Source: Notoacmeibacter ruber
GTDB lineage: Bacteria; Pseudomonadota; Alphaproteobacteria; Rhizobiales; Rhizobiaceae
Direction of reading: 5' to 3'
Length of the DNA stretch: 64,000 nucleotides
NCBI RefSeq assembly: GCF_003668555.1
Contig: NZ_RCWN01000001.1
Location: 2,641,501-2,705,500 of the forward strand
A program made the position numbers and the translations under genes. A model generated the notes under the pieces. It was not told where the DNA came from. It did no database searches and saw only the letters and a program-made list of their open reading frames with translations. Positions within the stretch are counted from its first letter, which is position 1; every line of letters begins with the position of its first letter. Below, in pieces: positions 37,008 through 47,254 of the stretch.

Positions 37008-37643
37008 CTAGTCACGCGCCATGGCGTGATATTCCGGGTTGGGTGCCATCTCCGTGGCGCTCGCGAGCCGGTTGCTCATGGCATAGAAGCCGGCCACCGA
37101 CGCAATATCGAATATGTCGCGATCGGAAAATCCCGCATCGCGCAGAGCCTGCCGATCCGCTTCATCCATGGCCGCAGGGCGCAGGCTCAACTTCTCGACA
37201 AAGGCCAGCATGGCCCGCTGGCGCTCGGACAGGTCGGCGGCACGCCAGTTCTGGGTAATCGTCTCCGCCAACGCCGGATCGCCGGTTAACTGACGCAAGG
37301 CTGCGCCATGCGCCGTCAGGCAGTAATGGCAGCGATTGATCGCCGACACTGTCACCGCGATCATCTCTCTCTCGGCCTTGGTGAGGCCGGAGGGCGCCAG
37401 CATCAGCGAATTGTAAAACTTGGCAAAGGTGTCCAGCCGCTCGGCATCGAAAGCGTGCGCGACCAGAACATTCGGAACGATGCCGAGCTTCTCCTCGCAT
37501 TTGTCGAAATAGGTGGCAGCCCCCTCCGGCATCGGGTCTTCGGCTGGCAGGTTCAACGCCATCACCTTCGGTAGCCCCTCTTCCCGCCAGCGCGGCGCCG
37601 ACGCTTGTGTCGCGGCCGCTGGCTTCTGTGCCTTCTCATCCAT
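37008..37643 (-). CDS. AhpD-like peroxidase-related protein (carboxymuconolactone decarboxylase fold)
   Basis: 211 aa from the ATG at 37643 with GGGAGGATC upstream; a longer frame to 37895 covers the divergent MFS gene and is rejected. The CxxC redox motif lies in AINRCHYCLTAHGAALRQ, followed by LSERQRAMLAFVEKLSLRP, as in the peroxidase-related AhpD family. It probably reduces peroxides or acts as a thiol partner. Divergent from the UMF1-type transporter. Confidence 0.87.
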   Translation of the reverse strand: MDEKAQKPAAATQASAPRWREEGLPKVMALNLPAEDPMPEGAATYFDKCEEKLGIVPNVLVAHAFDAERLDTFAKFYNSLMLAPSGLTKAEREMIAVTVSAINRCHYCLTAHGAALRQLTGDPALAETITQNWRAADLSERQRAMLAFVEKLSLRPAAMDEADRQALRDAGFSDRDIFDIASVAGFYAMSNRLASATEMAPNPEYHAMARD

Positions 37644-37752
37644 CTCTGATCCTCCCTTGAGACAGTTCCATGCCATGGGCCTACCATCTCGCGATGCATC
37701 ATGGCAGAGGGTCATGGCAGAGTTTGCGCCCAACGCTTTCGAGGACGCCGCG

Positions 37753-39186
37753 ATGAATGAAGACATAGCGAAGAATCCCGAGCCTGAGCCTGCCGCCGAT
37801 GATCGGAAAGGCAGTGCCAGCCGCCGTGGACTCTGGGGCTGGATGTTCTTCGACTGGGCGGCCCAGCCCTTTTTCACTGTCGTGACCACCTTCATCTTCG
37901 GCCCCTATGTCGTCAACAGACTGGCAAGCGACCCGGCCGCAGGGCAATCGGCGTGGGCTTTCGGGGTCGCGATCGCGGGCCTCAGCATCGCAATTCTGTC
38001 GCCTATCCTCGGATCGATCGCCGATCAGGCCGGCCGCAAGAAACCGTGGATCGCAGGCTTTGCTGTCCTCAAGGTCATGATGCTGGCGGCGCTATGGTTT
38101 GCGGAGCCGGGCAGTTCACTTCTTCTGGTGATCGGTGCCTTCGTCCTCGCGACGATCGCGGCGGAATTTTCGATCGTCTTCAACGATTCAATGTTGCCGC
38201 GCATCGCCACACCCGAGCAGACCGGCCGTATCTCGAACATTGCCTGGGGTCTCGGTTATGCAGGGGGCCTCATCGTTCTGGCGCTGACCATCGCCCTACT
38301 CGCCGCCAATCCCGAGACCGGCCGAACGCTGATCGGTGTGGAGCCGCTTTTCGGACTGGATGCCAGTGCCGGAGAAGATGCTCGGATCACGGGACCGATC
38401 GCCGCTGTCTGGTATCTTCTTTTCATTCTTCCGATGTTTCTGTTCACGCCCGATGCCCGGCGCAGCACGATGGCACCCGGCAAGGCTGTCCGTTCGGGCG
38501 TGGCGGAGCTACGCTCCACATGGGCGGAAGTCCGGCGGCAACCGGGCCTCGCAAAATTTCTGGCAGCCCGGATGATCTATCAGGATGGCGTCAACGCGCT
38601 CGTCGCGCTGGGCGGAACCTTTGCCGCAGCCCTGTTCGGTTGGCCGATTATGGAGATCGGCATTTTCGGCATTCTGCTCAATCTGACAGCGATTCCGGCA
38701 TGTCTCGTAGCGGGCGGTCTGGACAAGCGCCTCGGCTCCAAAAACCTGGTGATCATCGCCGTGATCCTTTTGCTGGTCGCTACGGTGGGGATCGTTTCCA
38801 CGCAAGCGGACTCCACCCTGTTCGGGCTGATCGCTCTGCCGGTGGCGGATTCGGGCGGCCTGTTCGGCACGGCCGCAGAGAAGGTCTATATCCTCTATGG
38901 CCTTCTCATCGGGCTCGCCTTTGGCCCTGTGCAGGCCTCCTCGCGCGCGTGGATGGCGCGCAGCGTGCCGGCAGAGGAAGCCGGCCGCTGGTTCGGTTTC
39001 TATGCACTGTCCGGCAGGGCGACCAGTTTTCTCGCACCGCTTCTCGTCGGAACAGTGACAGCGGCAACGGGATCCGCGCCAATCGGGATGGCGGTCATCA
39101 CACTCTTCCTTTTGGTCGGCCTCGTCATAGCGCTGCGAACGCCCTACCCCGCAGCAGATCCCAAAACGCTTCTGCGTATCGACTGA
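37753..39186 (+). CDS. UMF1-type MFS transporter (Atg22-like)
   Basis: 477 aa from the ATG at 37753 (GAGGA upstream); an in-frame ATG at 37714 is an alternative. LWGWMFFDWAAQPFFTVVTT at the start and the MFS loop GSIADQAGRKKPWI between helices 2 and 3 identify the UMF1 group. About 12 membrane helices. The late ARSVPAEEAGRWFGFYALSG is also typical. These proteins export amino acids or related compounds; substrate unknown. Confidence 0.88.
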   Translation: MNEDIAKNPEPEPAADDRKGSASRRGLWGWMFFDWAAQPFFTVVTTFIFGPYVVNRLASDPAAGQSAWAFGVAIAGLSIAILSPILGSIADQAGRKKPWIAGFAVLKVMMLAALWFAEPGSSLLLVIGAFVLATIAAEFSIVFNDSMLPRIATPEQTGRISNIAWGLGYAGGLIVLALTIALLAANPETGRTLIGVEPLFGLDASAGEDARITGPIAAVWYLLFILPMFLFTPDARRSTMAPGKAVRSGVAELRSTWAEVRRQPGLAKFLAARMIYQDGVNALVALGGTFAAALFGWPIMEIGIFGILLNLTAIPACLVAGGLDKRLGSKNLVIIAVILLLVATVGIVSTQADSTLFGLIALPVADSGGLFGTAAEKVYILYGLLIGLAFGPVQASSRAWMARSVPAEEAGRWFGFYALSGRATSFLAPLLVGTVTAATGSAPIGMAVITLFLLVGLVIALRTPYPAADPKTLLRID

Positions 39187-39241
39187 CAATGAGGGAAAGG
39201 TGGTTACCGTACGAGCATCAAGAGCACCGGCCGCGTCAAGG

Positions 39242-39256
39242 TTAACAGGGGTTTAA
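39242..39256 (+). promoter_or_regulatory. CtrA-type binding site upstream of ftsK
   Basis: TTAA-CAGGGGT-TTAA is an exact TTAA-N7-TTAA match and is followed by C. It lies 69 bp before the ftsK ATG, inside a 138-bp intergenic region. CtrA is the cell-cycle master regulator of alphaproteobacteria and recognises this sequence. Confidence 0.6.
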
Positions 39257-39324
39257 CCCTTCGGCCCTAGGCTTGGCGCGACTCGGCGGGGTGGGCCCGT
39301 CTCTGACGCCACGGGAAGCTAGTG

Positions 39325-41985
39325 ATGAGCGACATTCACGACCGTTATGCCTTCGAACTGGAGGATGACAACGAGAGTGCCGTGCGTGCTTTTATACGTA
39401 ATGCCCTCAGCCGGCTCCTCGGTGTCGGCCTGCTGGCCTTCGTGGTTTTCGGAGCGATCTCGCTCGCCTCGTGGCATGTTGACGATCCTTCCTTCAGCCT
39501 GGCGACGGAGCGTTTGCCACAAAACGCCATGGGCTATCCTGGCGCAGCCTTTGCCGATCTTGCCGTCCAGTTCCTCGGCCTCGCCACTCTTGTTGCTCTC
39601 CTACCCGCAATTGCCTGGGGATGGTTGCTCGTGGCAGCCCGACCGATCGGCGCGCGGTGGATGCGTCTCGGCGCGTGGCTCGGATGCGTCATTTTTTCCA
39701 GCGTTGCGCTGGCCTGCCTTCCCATTCACGCGGCATGGCCGATTCCAACAGGTCATGGCGGCGTCATTGGTGATATGGTGCTGCGTCTGCCTGCAATGCT
39801 GATCGGTCAGCCGGTCGGTGGCCTCGTCGCCTTCGGGATCGGCCTGGTCAGCGCGGTTCTTGCAGTCTGGCTTTTCACCCGTTCGGCGGTCTGGTCGCTC
39901 CTGCCGGCCCTCAAGCCGAAGCTTCCCGAGCTGGAGGACGAGCCGGACCTCGAAGACGAGTGGGACCTTGATGAAAGCCGCGAGGAATCAATCTGGCGGC
40001 GCGCGTCGGTTGCCATGCTCGGCGCCGTTACGCATGGCTTCTATACACTCCGGGCGAATATGAAACGCAGCCGCGCCGCGCAAGTGGATCGGCGGCGCGT
40101 CGAGCCGCCGCGTCTGACGCCGGCCAATGATCGTCCGACACAGCGCCAGCCGGCAGTCGATTGGAACGATGATCGCGAAAAGGCCCTGCCGGAGACCGCG
40201 CCGGACGGTCTGATCATCGACGATGAAGATGCAGCCTATCTGGAAGAGGAGGAGGCGGACGAAGCGCACCTGGATGATACCGAGGATGCGCCCTGGGACG
40301 ACGAGGACGAGCCGGAAGATGATGCCGCGGCCATTGTGCCCGAAGAGCGGATCGTCCCCTTCCGTCCGCAGCTCGTTCACTCCGCCAGCGAACCCAAAAA
40401 AGCGGGCAAGTCCGACGAAGCGCCCGTCACCAAACGTGCACCGGCCAAGGCGGCCCGCTCTGGCAAATTCGACCTGCCTTCGATGCGCTTTCTGGCCGAA
40501 CCGAAAAAGCTCGGGAGCGGCGCACGCGTTACGGAAGCCCAGCTTGCCGACAATGCCCGTCAGCTCGAAGCGGTGCTCAACGATTTCGGCGTAAAGGGCG
40601 AGATCATGACCGTGCGGCCCGGTCCGGTCGTCACGCTCTACGAACTGGAACCGGCGCCCGGCGTCAAATCGTCCCGCGTCATCGGCCTTGCCGAGGATAT
40701 TGCCCGCTCGATGAGCGCCATTGCGGCACGCGTTGCCGTGGTGCCGGGCCGCAATGCCATCGGCATCGAACTCCCGAACGATCACCGCGAAACGGTGTAT
40801 TTGCGCGAGATCATTGGCAGCAAGGATTTCCAGCAGACGAAGAGCAAGCTCGGCCTTTCGCTCGGCAAGACGATCGGCGGTGAGGCCGTTATCGCCGACC
40901 TGGCGAAGATGCCGCATTTGCTGGTGGCCGGCACCACCGGGTCGGGTAAGTCGGTCGCGATCAATACGATGATCCTGTCGCTGCTCTACCGTATGACGCC
41001 GCAGCAATGCCGGCTCATCATGATCGATCCGAAAATGCTCGAACTGTCGGTCTATGACGGCATTCCACACCTTCTCTCGCCGGTCGTAACGGATCCGAAG
41101 AAAGCCGTCGTCGCGCTGAAATGGACCGTCCGCGAGATGGAAGAGCGCTACCGCAAGATGAGCAAGGTCGGCGTGCGCAATATCGACGGCTTCAACAGCC
41201 GCGTGAATGAAGCAAAGGCCAAGGGGGAAACCATCACCCGCACCGTGCAGACCGGCTTCGACCGCGAGACAGGCGAAGCGATCTACGAGCACGAGGAGAT
41301 GGACCTCGACCCGATGCCCTATATCGTCGTCATCATCGACGAGATGGCCGATCTGATGATGGTCGCGGGCAAGGAGATCGAAGGCGCCGTGCAGCGACTG
41401 GCGCAGATGGCCCGCGCCGCCGGTATTCACGTCATCATGGCCACGCAACGTCCCTCCGTCGACGTCATTACGGGCACGATCAAGGCGAACTTCCCCACCC
41501 GCATTTCCTTCCAGGTCACCAGCAAGATCGACAGCCGCACGATCCTTGGTGAGATGGGCGCCGAGCAACTGCTCGGCATGGGCGACATGCTTTATCAGGC
41601 CGCCGGCGGTCGCAGCCAGCGCGTTCACGGCCCCTTCGTCTCGGACGAAGAAGTGGAAACCGTTGTCAGCCATCTCAAGACCCAAGGGGTGCCGGAATAT
41701 CTGGACTCCGTGACGGAAGACACCGACGATGAAGAGGGTGAAGGTCCCGCAGCCGGTGGCGGTGGCGGACCGGAGAGCGATAGCGACGATCCCTACGATC
41801 AGGCGGTTGCCGTGGTGCTGCGCGACGGCAAGGCCTCGACATCCTATATTCAGCGGCGCCTGGGCATCGGCTACAATCGGGCCGCGACGATCATCGAAAA
41901 AATGGAAGAGGAAGGCGTCATCGGGCCAGCCGACCATGCCGGCAAACGCGAGATCCTCGTCCCGCGCGACGAATTCGACGACTGA
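39325..41985 (+). CDS. ftsK: DNA translocase FtsK
   Basis: 886 aa from the ATG at 39325 (a GTG one codon upstream is possible; GGGAAG precedes). Four N-terminal membrane helices (residues about 27-200), an acidic linker (about 200-380, rich in Asp/Glu), then the RecA-type motor with Walker [17 protein letters not shown] near residue 535 and Walker [15 protein letters not shown]. The gamma winged-helix domain [20 protein letters not shown] to the C-terminus reads KOPS sites. It pumps the terminus region through the closing septum and helps XerCD dimer resolution. Confidence 0.96.
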   Translation: MSDIHDRYAFELEDDNESAVRAFIRNALSRLLGVGLLAFVVFGAISLASWHVDDPSFSLATERLPQNAMGYPGAAFADLAVQFLGLATLVALLPAIAWGWLLVAARPIGARWMRLGAWLGCVIFSSVALACLPIHAAWPIPTGHGGVIGDMVLRLPAMLIGQPVGGLVAFGIGLVSAVLAVWLFTRSAVWSLLPALKPKLPELEDEPDLEDEWDLDESREESIWRRASVAMLGAVTHGFYTLRANMKRSRAAQVDRRRVEPPRLTPANDRPTQRQPAVDWNDDREKALPETAPDGLIIDDEDAAYLEEEEADEAHLDDTEDAPWDDEDEPEDDAAAIVPEERIVPFRPQLVHSASEPKKAGKSDEAPVTKRAPAKAARSGKFDLPSMRFLAEPKKLGSGARVTEAQLADNARQLEAVLNDFGVKGEIMTVRPGPVVTLYELEPAPGVKSSRVIGLAEDIARSMSAIAARVAVVPGRNAIGIELPNDHRETVYLREIIGSKDFQQTKSKLGLSLGKTIGGEAVIADLAKMPHLLVAGTTGSGKSVAINTMILSLLYRMTPQQCRLIMIDPKMLELSVYDGIPHLLSPVVTDPKKAVVALKWTVREMEERYRKMSKVGVRNIDGFNSRVNEAKAKGETITRTVQTGFDRETGEAIYEHEEMDLDPMPYIVVIIDEMADLMMVAGKEIEGAVQRLAQMARAAGIHVIMATQRPSVDVITGTIKANFPTRISFQVTSKIDSRTILGEMGAEQLLGMGDMLYQAAGGRSQRVHGPFVSDEEVETVVSHLKTQGVPEYLDSVTEDTDDEEGEGPAAGGGGGPESDSDDPYDQAVAVVLRDGKASTSYIQRRLGIGYNRAATIIEKMEEEGVIGPADHAGKREILVPRDEFDD

Positions 41986-42102
41986 AGCCTCGCACTCTGG
42001 CGAGAAAGGTAGCGACCTCTCATATGGAAAGGTGCCTTTCTGTTGCCTATCTGTGACGCTATCGCTCCGGTGAAGAGGACGACTCAAATCACGAGGAATT
42101 TC

Positions 42103-42759
42103 ATGATCAAGACGATGCGCCCCTTCAAGGGTCTAGCGGTTCTGGCGGTCAGTGCGGGCCTGGCGCTTTCCGCGCTTGGTGGGTCCGCCCAGGCGGCCGC
42201 CAGCGCCAAGGTTCAGCAGATCGCCAATCACTTTGCCTCGGTTAAGACGATGAAGGGCGAATTCGTTCAGTTCGGCCCGCGCGGCGAACAGACCGGTGGC
42301 ACGTTCCAGATCGCCCGTCCCGGCAAGATCAGTTTCGATTACGAGCCTCCGGCGAAATTCCGGGTGATTTCCGACGGCCGAAATCTTCTCCTCAACAATC
42401 AGAAGCTGGATACGTTCGATCTCTATCCCTTGTCGAAGACACCGCTGAAGCTGTTGCTCAACAACAAGATCAACCTGTCAGGCCGGCAGGTGCAGAGCAT
42501 CAAGGAAGAGCCGGACCTCGTGACGGTGGTGATGGCGGACAAGAGCGTCTTCGGCAATTCGCGGATCACGATCATGTTCGACCCGAAGACGAATGCGCTT
42601 CGCCAATGGACGGTCACCGACAATCAGGGCAAGGACACGACCGTCATGCTGTTCAACGTTCAGGAAGGCGCCCGCGTCGACAGCTCGCAGTTTCGGATCG
42701 ACTACAGCAAATACAACTGGCAGTCCGGCAACGAAGCGGCGAGCAGCGCGAACCGCTGA
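42103..42759 (+). CDS. lolA: LolA-like outer-membrane lipoprotein carrier
   Basis: 218 aa from the ATG at 42103 (AGGA seven bases upstream). Signal peptide ends at GGSAQAA. The mature part starts VQQIANHFASVKTMKGEFVQ, then ARPGKISFDYEPPAKFRVIS and DLYPLSKTPLKLLL, matching alphaproteobacterial LolA. It ferries lipoproteins across the periplasm to the outer membrane. It follows ftsK by 117 bp and ends before a clear terminator. Confidence 0.9.
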   Translation: MIKTMRPFKGLAVLAVSAGLALSALGGSAQAAASAKVQQIANHFASVKTMKGEFVQFGPRGEQTGGTFQIARPGKISFDYEPPAKFRVISDGRNLLLNNQKLDTFDLYPLSKTPLKLLLNNKINLSGRQVQSIKEEPDLVTVVMADKSVFGNSRITIMFDPKTNALRQWTVTDNQGKDTTVMLFNVQEGARVDSSQFRIDYSKYNWQSGNEAASSANR

Positions 42760-42800
42760 GCGGCGAACCTTTCGACGTCGAAACCATTGGGAAAAGCCTC

Positions 42801-42827
42801 AAAGGCCCGCTTCAAGCGGGCCTTTTT
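42801..42827 (+). terminator. Rho-independent terminator after lolA
   Basis: AAGGCCCGC-TTCAA-GCGGGCC followed by TTTTTC, about 45 bp after the lolA stop. It separates lolA from xthA. Confidence 0.9.
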
Positions 42828-42889
42828 CGATTGCATGACCGAAAAGCCGCCGTCATTTTGCGCGCCTCAAGGAAAGGTTCAGCCCACCC

Positions 42890-43696
42890 ATGACATTGTC
42901 CATCGCCACCTGGAACATCAATTCGGTGCGCCTTCGCCTGCCGCTTGTAGAGAGTTTTCTGGAGACTTATGCTCCAGACGTCCTCTGCTTGCAGGAGACC
43001 AAATGCCCGGACGACAAGTTTCCGTTCGAAGCTCTGCGCGCGAAAGGCTATGAAGCGATCGAGGTGAACGGCCAGAAAGGCTATCATGGCGTTGCGACAC
43101 TTTCCCGGATACCGCTCACCCTTGTTGAAAAGCGCGAATACTGCGCCAAGGGTGATTGCCGCCACCTCTCGGTGACGTTCGAGAAGGACGGTCGGACGAT
43201 CCTCCTACACAATTTTTACGTGCCCGCCGGGGGAGACGAGCCGGACCCGGAAATCAATCCGAAATTCCGCCACAAGCTCGATTTTCTCGACGAGATGCAG
43301 ACCGTCCACGCCGAGGATGACCGCGCCGACGCTTCGGTGCTCGTCGGTGATCTGAATATCGCTCCGCTGGAAACCGATGTATGGAGCCACAAGCAGCTTC
43401 TGAAAGTCGTCAGCCATACGCCGGTCGAGACAGACACGCTGGAGCGCCTGCGTGTCGGTAATGGCTGGGCGGACCTCATGCGCACCGTCATACCGCCCGA
43501 GGAGAAGCTCTATACATGGTGGAGCTACCGCGCCCGTGACTGGGAAGCATCCGACCGCGGCCGAAGGCTCGATCACATCTGGGGCAGTCCGGCTCTCGTG
43601 CCCCATCTGAAAGGCATGGACGTGCTGCGCGAGGCGCGGGGCTGGGAGCGACCGAGCGATCATGTTCCCGTCATCGCCCGTTTCGATTTCGATTGA
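42890..43696 (+). CDS. xthA: Exodeoxyribonuclease III
   Basis: 268 aa, standard length. Active-site blocks: SIATWNINSVRLRLP, LCLQETKCPDDKFP (metal Glu), GYHGVATLSRIPL, LVGDLNIAPLETDVW, RGRRLDHIWGS and the final SDHVPVIARF. It cleaves DNA at abasic sites and removes 3'-blocks. Single gene. Confidence 0.95.
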   Translation: MTLSIATWNINSVRLRLPLVESFLETYAPDVLCLQETKCPDDKFPFEALRAKGYEAIEVNGQKGYHGVATLSRIPLTLVEKREYCAKGDCRHLSVTFEKDGRTILLHNFYVPAGGDEPDPEINPKFRHKLDFLDEMQTVHAEDDRADASVLVGDLNIAPLETDVWSHKQLLKVVSHTPVETDTLERLRVGNGWADLMRTVIPPEEKLYTWWSYRARDWEASDRGRRLDHIWGSPALVPHLKGMDVLREARGWERPSDHVPVIARFDFD

Positions 43697-43725
43697 ACGG
43701 AGGCACGCCTGAGCCTGATACCGGT

Positions 43726-44145
43726 TCAGCCGACAGGAACGACGGTGCCCTGCGCGACAGCCACCAGTGTTTCCGGTGCCTCTTCCACAAAGATATCGCA
43801 CCGGCATACCGCCTGACGGCGTCCGGACGAAAGCGTTTCGGCACGCGCCACCAGCACCGCCCCCTTCGCGGGACGCAGATAATTGATCTTGAACTCAGAG
43901 GTCAGGGCATCGCCGTTCAGCGCGATGCCACCTGCAAATGTTATGGCGTTATCGGCCAAGTATGAGAGCACACCGCCATGAGCATAGCCATGTTGTTGCA
44001 AGAGCTGCGGCTTGAGCGGCAGCCGGATCTCGATCTTCTCCTGGCTGATGTTCGCCAGTTCGCTTCCCAGAAACTGCGTAAATGGCTGCTCCGCGAAGAT
44101 GGCTCGCGCGAGGTTCAGAATATCACCGCCTTCGTGATCCACCAT
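43726..44145 (-). CDS. PaaI-family thioesterase
   Basis: 139 aa from the ATG at 44145, which has GAAGGGAAA upstream; the ATG at 44178 overlaps the preceding stop (ATGA) and adds 11 residues, so it is an alternative. The hotdog fold has the active-site loop GYAHGGVLSYLADNAITFAG and YLRPAKGAVLVARAE. It hydrolyses acyl-CoA thioesters. Third gene of the cenR operon. Confidence 0.85.
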   Translation of the reverse strand: MVDHEGGDILNLARAIFAEQPFTQFLGSELANISQEKIEIRLPLKPQLLQQHGYAHGGVLSYLADNAITFAGGIALNGDALTSEFKINYLRPAKGAVLVARAETLSSGRRQAVCRCDIFVEEAPETLVAVAQGTVVPVG

Positions 44146-44174
44146 CACTTTCCCTTCACGCTCTGAAGACGGCG

Positions 44175-44630
44175 TCATTCCCGATCTTCAAAACGGCTGC
44201 CAAGCGCACCGATCCGCGCCGTCATCACTTGAAGACGCTGGCGAATAATCTCGTGCATGGCCGCCGCCATGGGCGGATACTCTTCCAGCACCCGGCGCAA
44301 TGTGCTGCGGTTGAGACGCAAAACCGAAGCGGGGCCGTGCACGGCCTTTGCCGTGCCCGGCCGCGTGGTTGTAGCAATCAGCGATAGTTCTCCGAGGACG
44401 CTGTCGCAACCGAACCGCTCTGCCTGACGCATGGAGCGGGCCTCCACCGAGATCGTACCGGACTGCACGATGTAGGCACTGTCGGCATTCGCGCCTTCTC
44501 GGAAGAGTTCCTGGCCATCAGCGAGATCGATCCTCTCACTGGCAAATGCAAGGATCCGCAACTGCTCCTCATTCAACGGCGAAAGCAGGGGGATCTTTGC
44601 AAGCGCGCTGATATCGTCCTTGAGAGCCAT
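44175..44630 (-). CDS. Stand-alone cyclic-nucleotide-binding domain protein
   Basis: 151 aa. Residues about 10-130 are a Crp-type effector domain (LLSPLNEEQLRILAFASERI, ADGQELFREGANADSAYIVQ, CDSVLGELSLIATTTRPGTA) and there is no HTH after it; the C-terminus is a helix (MHEIIRQRLQVMTARIG). The glycine-glutamate-leucine phosphate-binding loop is present. In Brucella the otpR neighbour is annotated as a cAMP-dependent protein kinase regulatory-subunit-like protein; this matches. It lies 54 bp downstream of the response regulator. Confidence 0.85.
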   Translation of the reverse strand: MALKDDISALAKIPLLSPLNEEQLRILAFASERIDLADGQELFREGANADSAYIVQSGTISVEARSMRQAERFGCDSVLGELSLIATTTRPGTAKAVHGPASVLRLNRSTLRRVLEEYPPMAAAMHEIIRQRLQVMTARIGALGSRFEDRE

Positions 44631-44684
44631 GAATCTCCGTTCGGGCCAGAACTGTCTTTTCCGGCTCTACACGCTCGGGACGGA

Positions 44685-45368
44685 TCAGGGAACCAGCTTG
44701 TAGCCGCCGCCCTCGGTCACGATGATCTCGCAATTGGACGGATCGCGCTCGATCTTCTGCCGCAGGCGATAAACATGCGTCTCGAGCGTATGGGTGGAAA
44801 CACCGGAATTATAACCCCAGACCTCTTCCAGAAGCGTATCGCGCGTGACGACGCGCTGATCGGCGCGGATAAGGTAGCGAATAATGTTCGCCTCCTTTTC
44901 CGTCAGCTTGATCTTGGCGTCGTTGCTATCGAAAAGCGCTTTCTGCTTGGGCTTGAAAATATAGGGCCCGACCGTAAAGCTGGCATCTTCCGACTGGTCG
45001 AACTGGCGAAGTTGCGCCCGAATGCGCGCCAGAAGCACTGCGAAGCGGAACGGCTTGGTGATGTAGTCGTTTGCCCCCGCTTCGAGACCGAGAATAGTAT
45101 CGGAATCGGTATCTTGCGCGGTCAGCATGATGATCGGTGTCCGCAGCCCCGCCTTGCGAAGCATCTTGACCGCTTCCCTTCCGTCGAGGTCAGGCAGGTT
45201 GACATCCATGATGATCAGATCGACGACATTGGTGCGGGCCGCATTGATGCCATCCGTCGCCGAACTGGCCTCTATGATCTCGAATTCGTCGTAGAGTCCG
45301 AGCTGTTCGACAAGTGTCTGTCGAAGCGTATCGTCATCATCGACTACGAGTATGGTTCGCGTGGTCAT
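44685..45368 (-). CDS. cenR: CenR/OtpR-type OmpR-family response regulator
   Basis: 227 aa. Receiver domain with acidic pocket VVDDDD (residues about 8-13), phosphoacceptor Asp55 in LIIMDVNLPD, Thr in MLTAQD and Lys in YITKPFRF. The C-terminal winged helix has KLTEKEANIIRYLIRADQRV and THTLETHVYRLRQKIERDPS. The sequence fits the CenR/OtpR group, which controls envelope genes in alphaproteobacteria. No histidine kinase is adjacent. Divergent from an L,D-transpeptidase-like gene. Assignment to cenR is by resemblance and neighbourhood. Confidence 0.75.
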   Translation of the reverse strand: MTTRTILVVDDDDTLRQTLVEQLGLYDEFEIIEASSATDGINAARTNVVDLIIMDVNLPDLDGREAVKMLRKAGLRTPIIMLTAQDTDSDTILGLEAGANDYITKPFRFAVLLARIRAQLRQFDQSEDASFTVGPYIFKPKQKALFDSNDAKIKLTEKEANIIRYLIRADQRVVTRDTLLEEVWGYNSGVSTHTLETHVYRLRQKIERDPSNCEIIVTEGGGYKLVP

Positions 45369-45389
45369 GGGTGCCTCGGAGTATTACGC

Positions 45390-45992
45390 GTGGAAAACTA
45401 CTTTGAAAAAAGGAAGACACAAGCCCCCCGGACCAAACCGCCGCATGTTCCGACAAATCGGGCCCGGTCGGCAACCGCGCCGTTTGTCGTACGGGCGGTG
45501 CCGGGCGACCGCCATAGTGGCCGCCTGACCTTCGGACCGCTGAGTTTCCGCTGCGCCCTTGGCCGGTCCGGTATCGTTTCGCGCAAGCGTGAGGGCGATG
45601 GAGGAACTCCTCTCGGCTCGCACGCGATCCTCTGGGGCTACCGCCGCGCCGACAGGCGATGGCGCCAGAGCGGCCCGCTACCGCTTCGTCCGATCACCGT
45701 TGACGATGCCTGGTGCGATGCCCCGGGTCACCCCGCCTACAACCGACCCGTCCGCCTCCCCTTTTCGGCAAGTCATGAGCAGATGCAAAGGGCCGACCGT
45801 CTTTACGATTGCTGCATTGTGCTGGACTACAACTTCAACACCCGCATCCGCCAGGCGGGCAGCGCCATCTTCCTGCATCTGGCAAAGCCGGGCTATCCGC
45901 CGACGCAAGGATGCGTCGCACTTGCGCCCCGAGACATGGCGCGTCTTCTGCCCTATCTGCACACCGGCCGTCGCCTGATCGTGCGGCGCTAG
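45390..45992 (+). CDS. L,D-transpeptidase (YkuD-type) family protein
   Basis: About 200 aa from the GTG at 45390, preceded by CGGAG; no in-frame ATG is better placed. The catalytic region [20 protein letters not shown] has the YkuD His...GC pattern with the nucleophilic Cys. An earlier [19 protein letters not shown] fits the start of the domain. No signal peptide is evident with this start, so the N-terminus is uncertain. L,D-transpeptidases make 3-3 crosslinks or attach proteins to peptidoglycan. It shares a short promoter gap with cenR. Confidence 0.78.
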   Translation: MENYFEKRKTQAPRTKPPHVPTNRARSATAPFVVRAVPGDRHSGRLTFGPLSFRCALGRSGIVSRKREGDGGTPLGSHAILWGYRRADRRWRQSGPLPLRPITVDDAWCDAPGHPAYNRPVRLPFSASHEQMQRADRLYDCCIVLDYNFNTRIRQAGSAIFLHLAKPGYPPTQGCVALAPRDMARLLPYLHTGRRLIVRR

Positions 45993-46005
45993 ATGGATTG
46001 AGCTT

Positions 46006-47244
46006 ATGGCACGTGTTTTTTTGATTGTTATGGACAGTTTCGGTGTTGGCGGGGCCCCCGACGCAGCCGATTATTTCAATGATGGCCGCAGCGACGAAGG
46101 AGCCGCGACGCTGCAACACATTGCCAAGGCATGCGCCGCTGGCGATTGCGACAATGACGAGCGCTCCGGCGCCCTCCATCTGCCCAATCTGGAACGGCTT
46201 GGCCTTGGCGTAGCCGCGTTTCAGGCAACTGGTGCGTGGCCCGTCGGATTTTCCGAGAACCCTGACCTGATCGGCAGGGCCTGCGCGGCGACGGAAGTTT
46301 CCAAGGGAAAGGACACGATCAGCGGCCATTGGGAAATCGGCGGCGTGCCGGTGCCTTTCGATTGGGGCTATCTACCCCGGAGAATCCCGATCCTTCCGGA
46401 CGATGTGCGTGAAGGAATGATCGAGGCCGGCAATCTGCCGGGCATTCTCGCCGACCGCCATGCCGAGGGCATCGGCGTGATCGAGACATTTGGCGAGGAA
46501 CACATCGCGACAGGCAAGCCCATCGTCTACACATCGGCTGATTCCGTCATCCAGATTGCCGCGCATGAAGACCATTTTGGCCTGCAGCGCCTGTATGATC
46601 TGTGCGAAGCCACCCGCAAACTGGCTGACAGATACAAGATCGGACGTGTCATCGCGCGGCCGTTCATCGGCGAGCGACCCGGCGAGTTTCAGCGGACCGG
46701 TAACCGCAAGGATTATTCCGTGCCACCTCCCGAGCCGACCGTTCTGGAGCGACTGACAGGGGCGGGTCATATCGTCCGGGCCATCGGAAAGGTATCGGAT
46801 ATCTTTGCCCATCAAGGCGTGACGGAAAGCCACAAGGTCTCCGGTCATCCCGCCCTGATGGAAGAAACGCTCAAGGCGCTGGATGAATTGCCGGATGGCG
46901 GTTTCGGGTTCGTCAATTTCGTCGACTTCGACCAGCTATACGGCCACCGCCGCAATCCCTCGGGCTATGCCGCCGCGCTGGAATGGTTCGATGCACGCCT
47001 TCCCGAAATTCTGGACAAGATGCGGCCGGACGATCTCCTCATCATCACGGCCGATCATGGCAACGATCCGACGTGGCACGGCACCGACCACACACGCGAA
47101 CGTGTGCCCGTCCTCATGGTCGGGGGCGATACGGCTCCCGGGCAGTCTCAGATGCGGGAAACCTTTGCCGATATCGGCGAGACGGTTGCCAGCCATCTGG
47201 GCATCGCCCCGGGCAGTCACGGTCAGGCGATAGGTCGCGCCTGA
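46006..47244 (+). CDS. deoB: Phosphopentomutase
   Basis: 412 aa, typical. Alkaline-phosphatase-superfamily metal sites: [16 protein letters not shown] at the N-terminus, [13 protein letters not shown] with the phosphoacceptor Thr, [12 protein letters not shown], and [18 protein letters not shown] near the end. It interconverts ribose-1- and ribose-5-phosphate for nucleoside salvage. Starts 13 bp after the L,D-transpeptidase stop, so the two may be cotranscribed. Confidence 0.95.
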   Translation: MARVFLIVMDSFGVGGAPDAADYFNDGRSDEGAATLQHIAKACAAGDCDNDERSGALHLPNLERLGLGVAAFQATGAWPVGFSENPDLIGRACAATEVSKGKDTISGHWEIGGVPVPFDWGYLPRRIPILPDDVREGMIEAGNLPGILADRHAEGIGVIETFGEEHIATGKPIVYTSADSVIQIAAHEDHFGLQRLYDLCEATRKLADRYKIGRVIARPFIGERPGEFQRTGNRKDYSVPPPEPTVLERLTGAGHIVRAIGKVSDIFAHQGVTESHKVSGHPALMEETLKALDELPDGGFGFVNFVDFDQLYGHRRNPSGYAAALEWFDARLPEILDKMRPDDLLIITADHGNDPTWHGTDHTRERVPVLMVGGDTAPGQSQMRETFADIGETVASHLGIAPGSHGQAIGRA

Positions 47245-47254
47245 CCGTTATTTC

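Noticed and set aside
39988..42087. 699-codon open frame opposite ftsK
   Set aside because: Lies wholly over ftsK and has His/Arg/Asp-rich composition with no recognisable motif, as expected for an antisense shadow.
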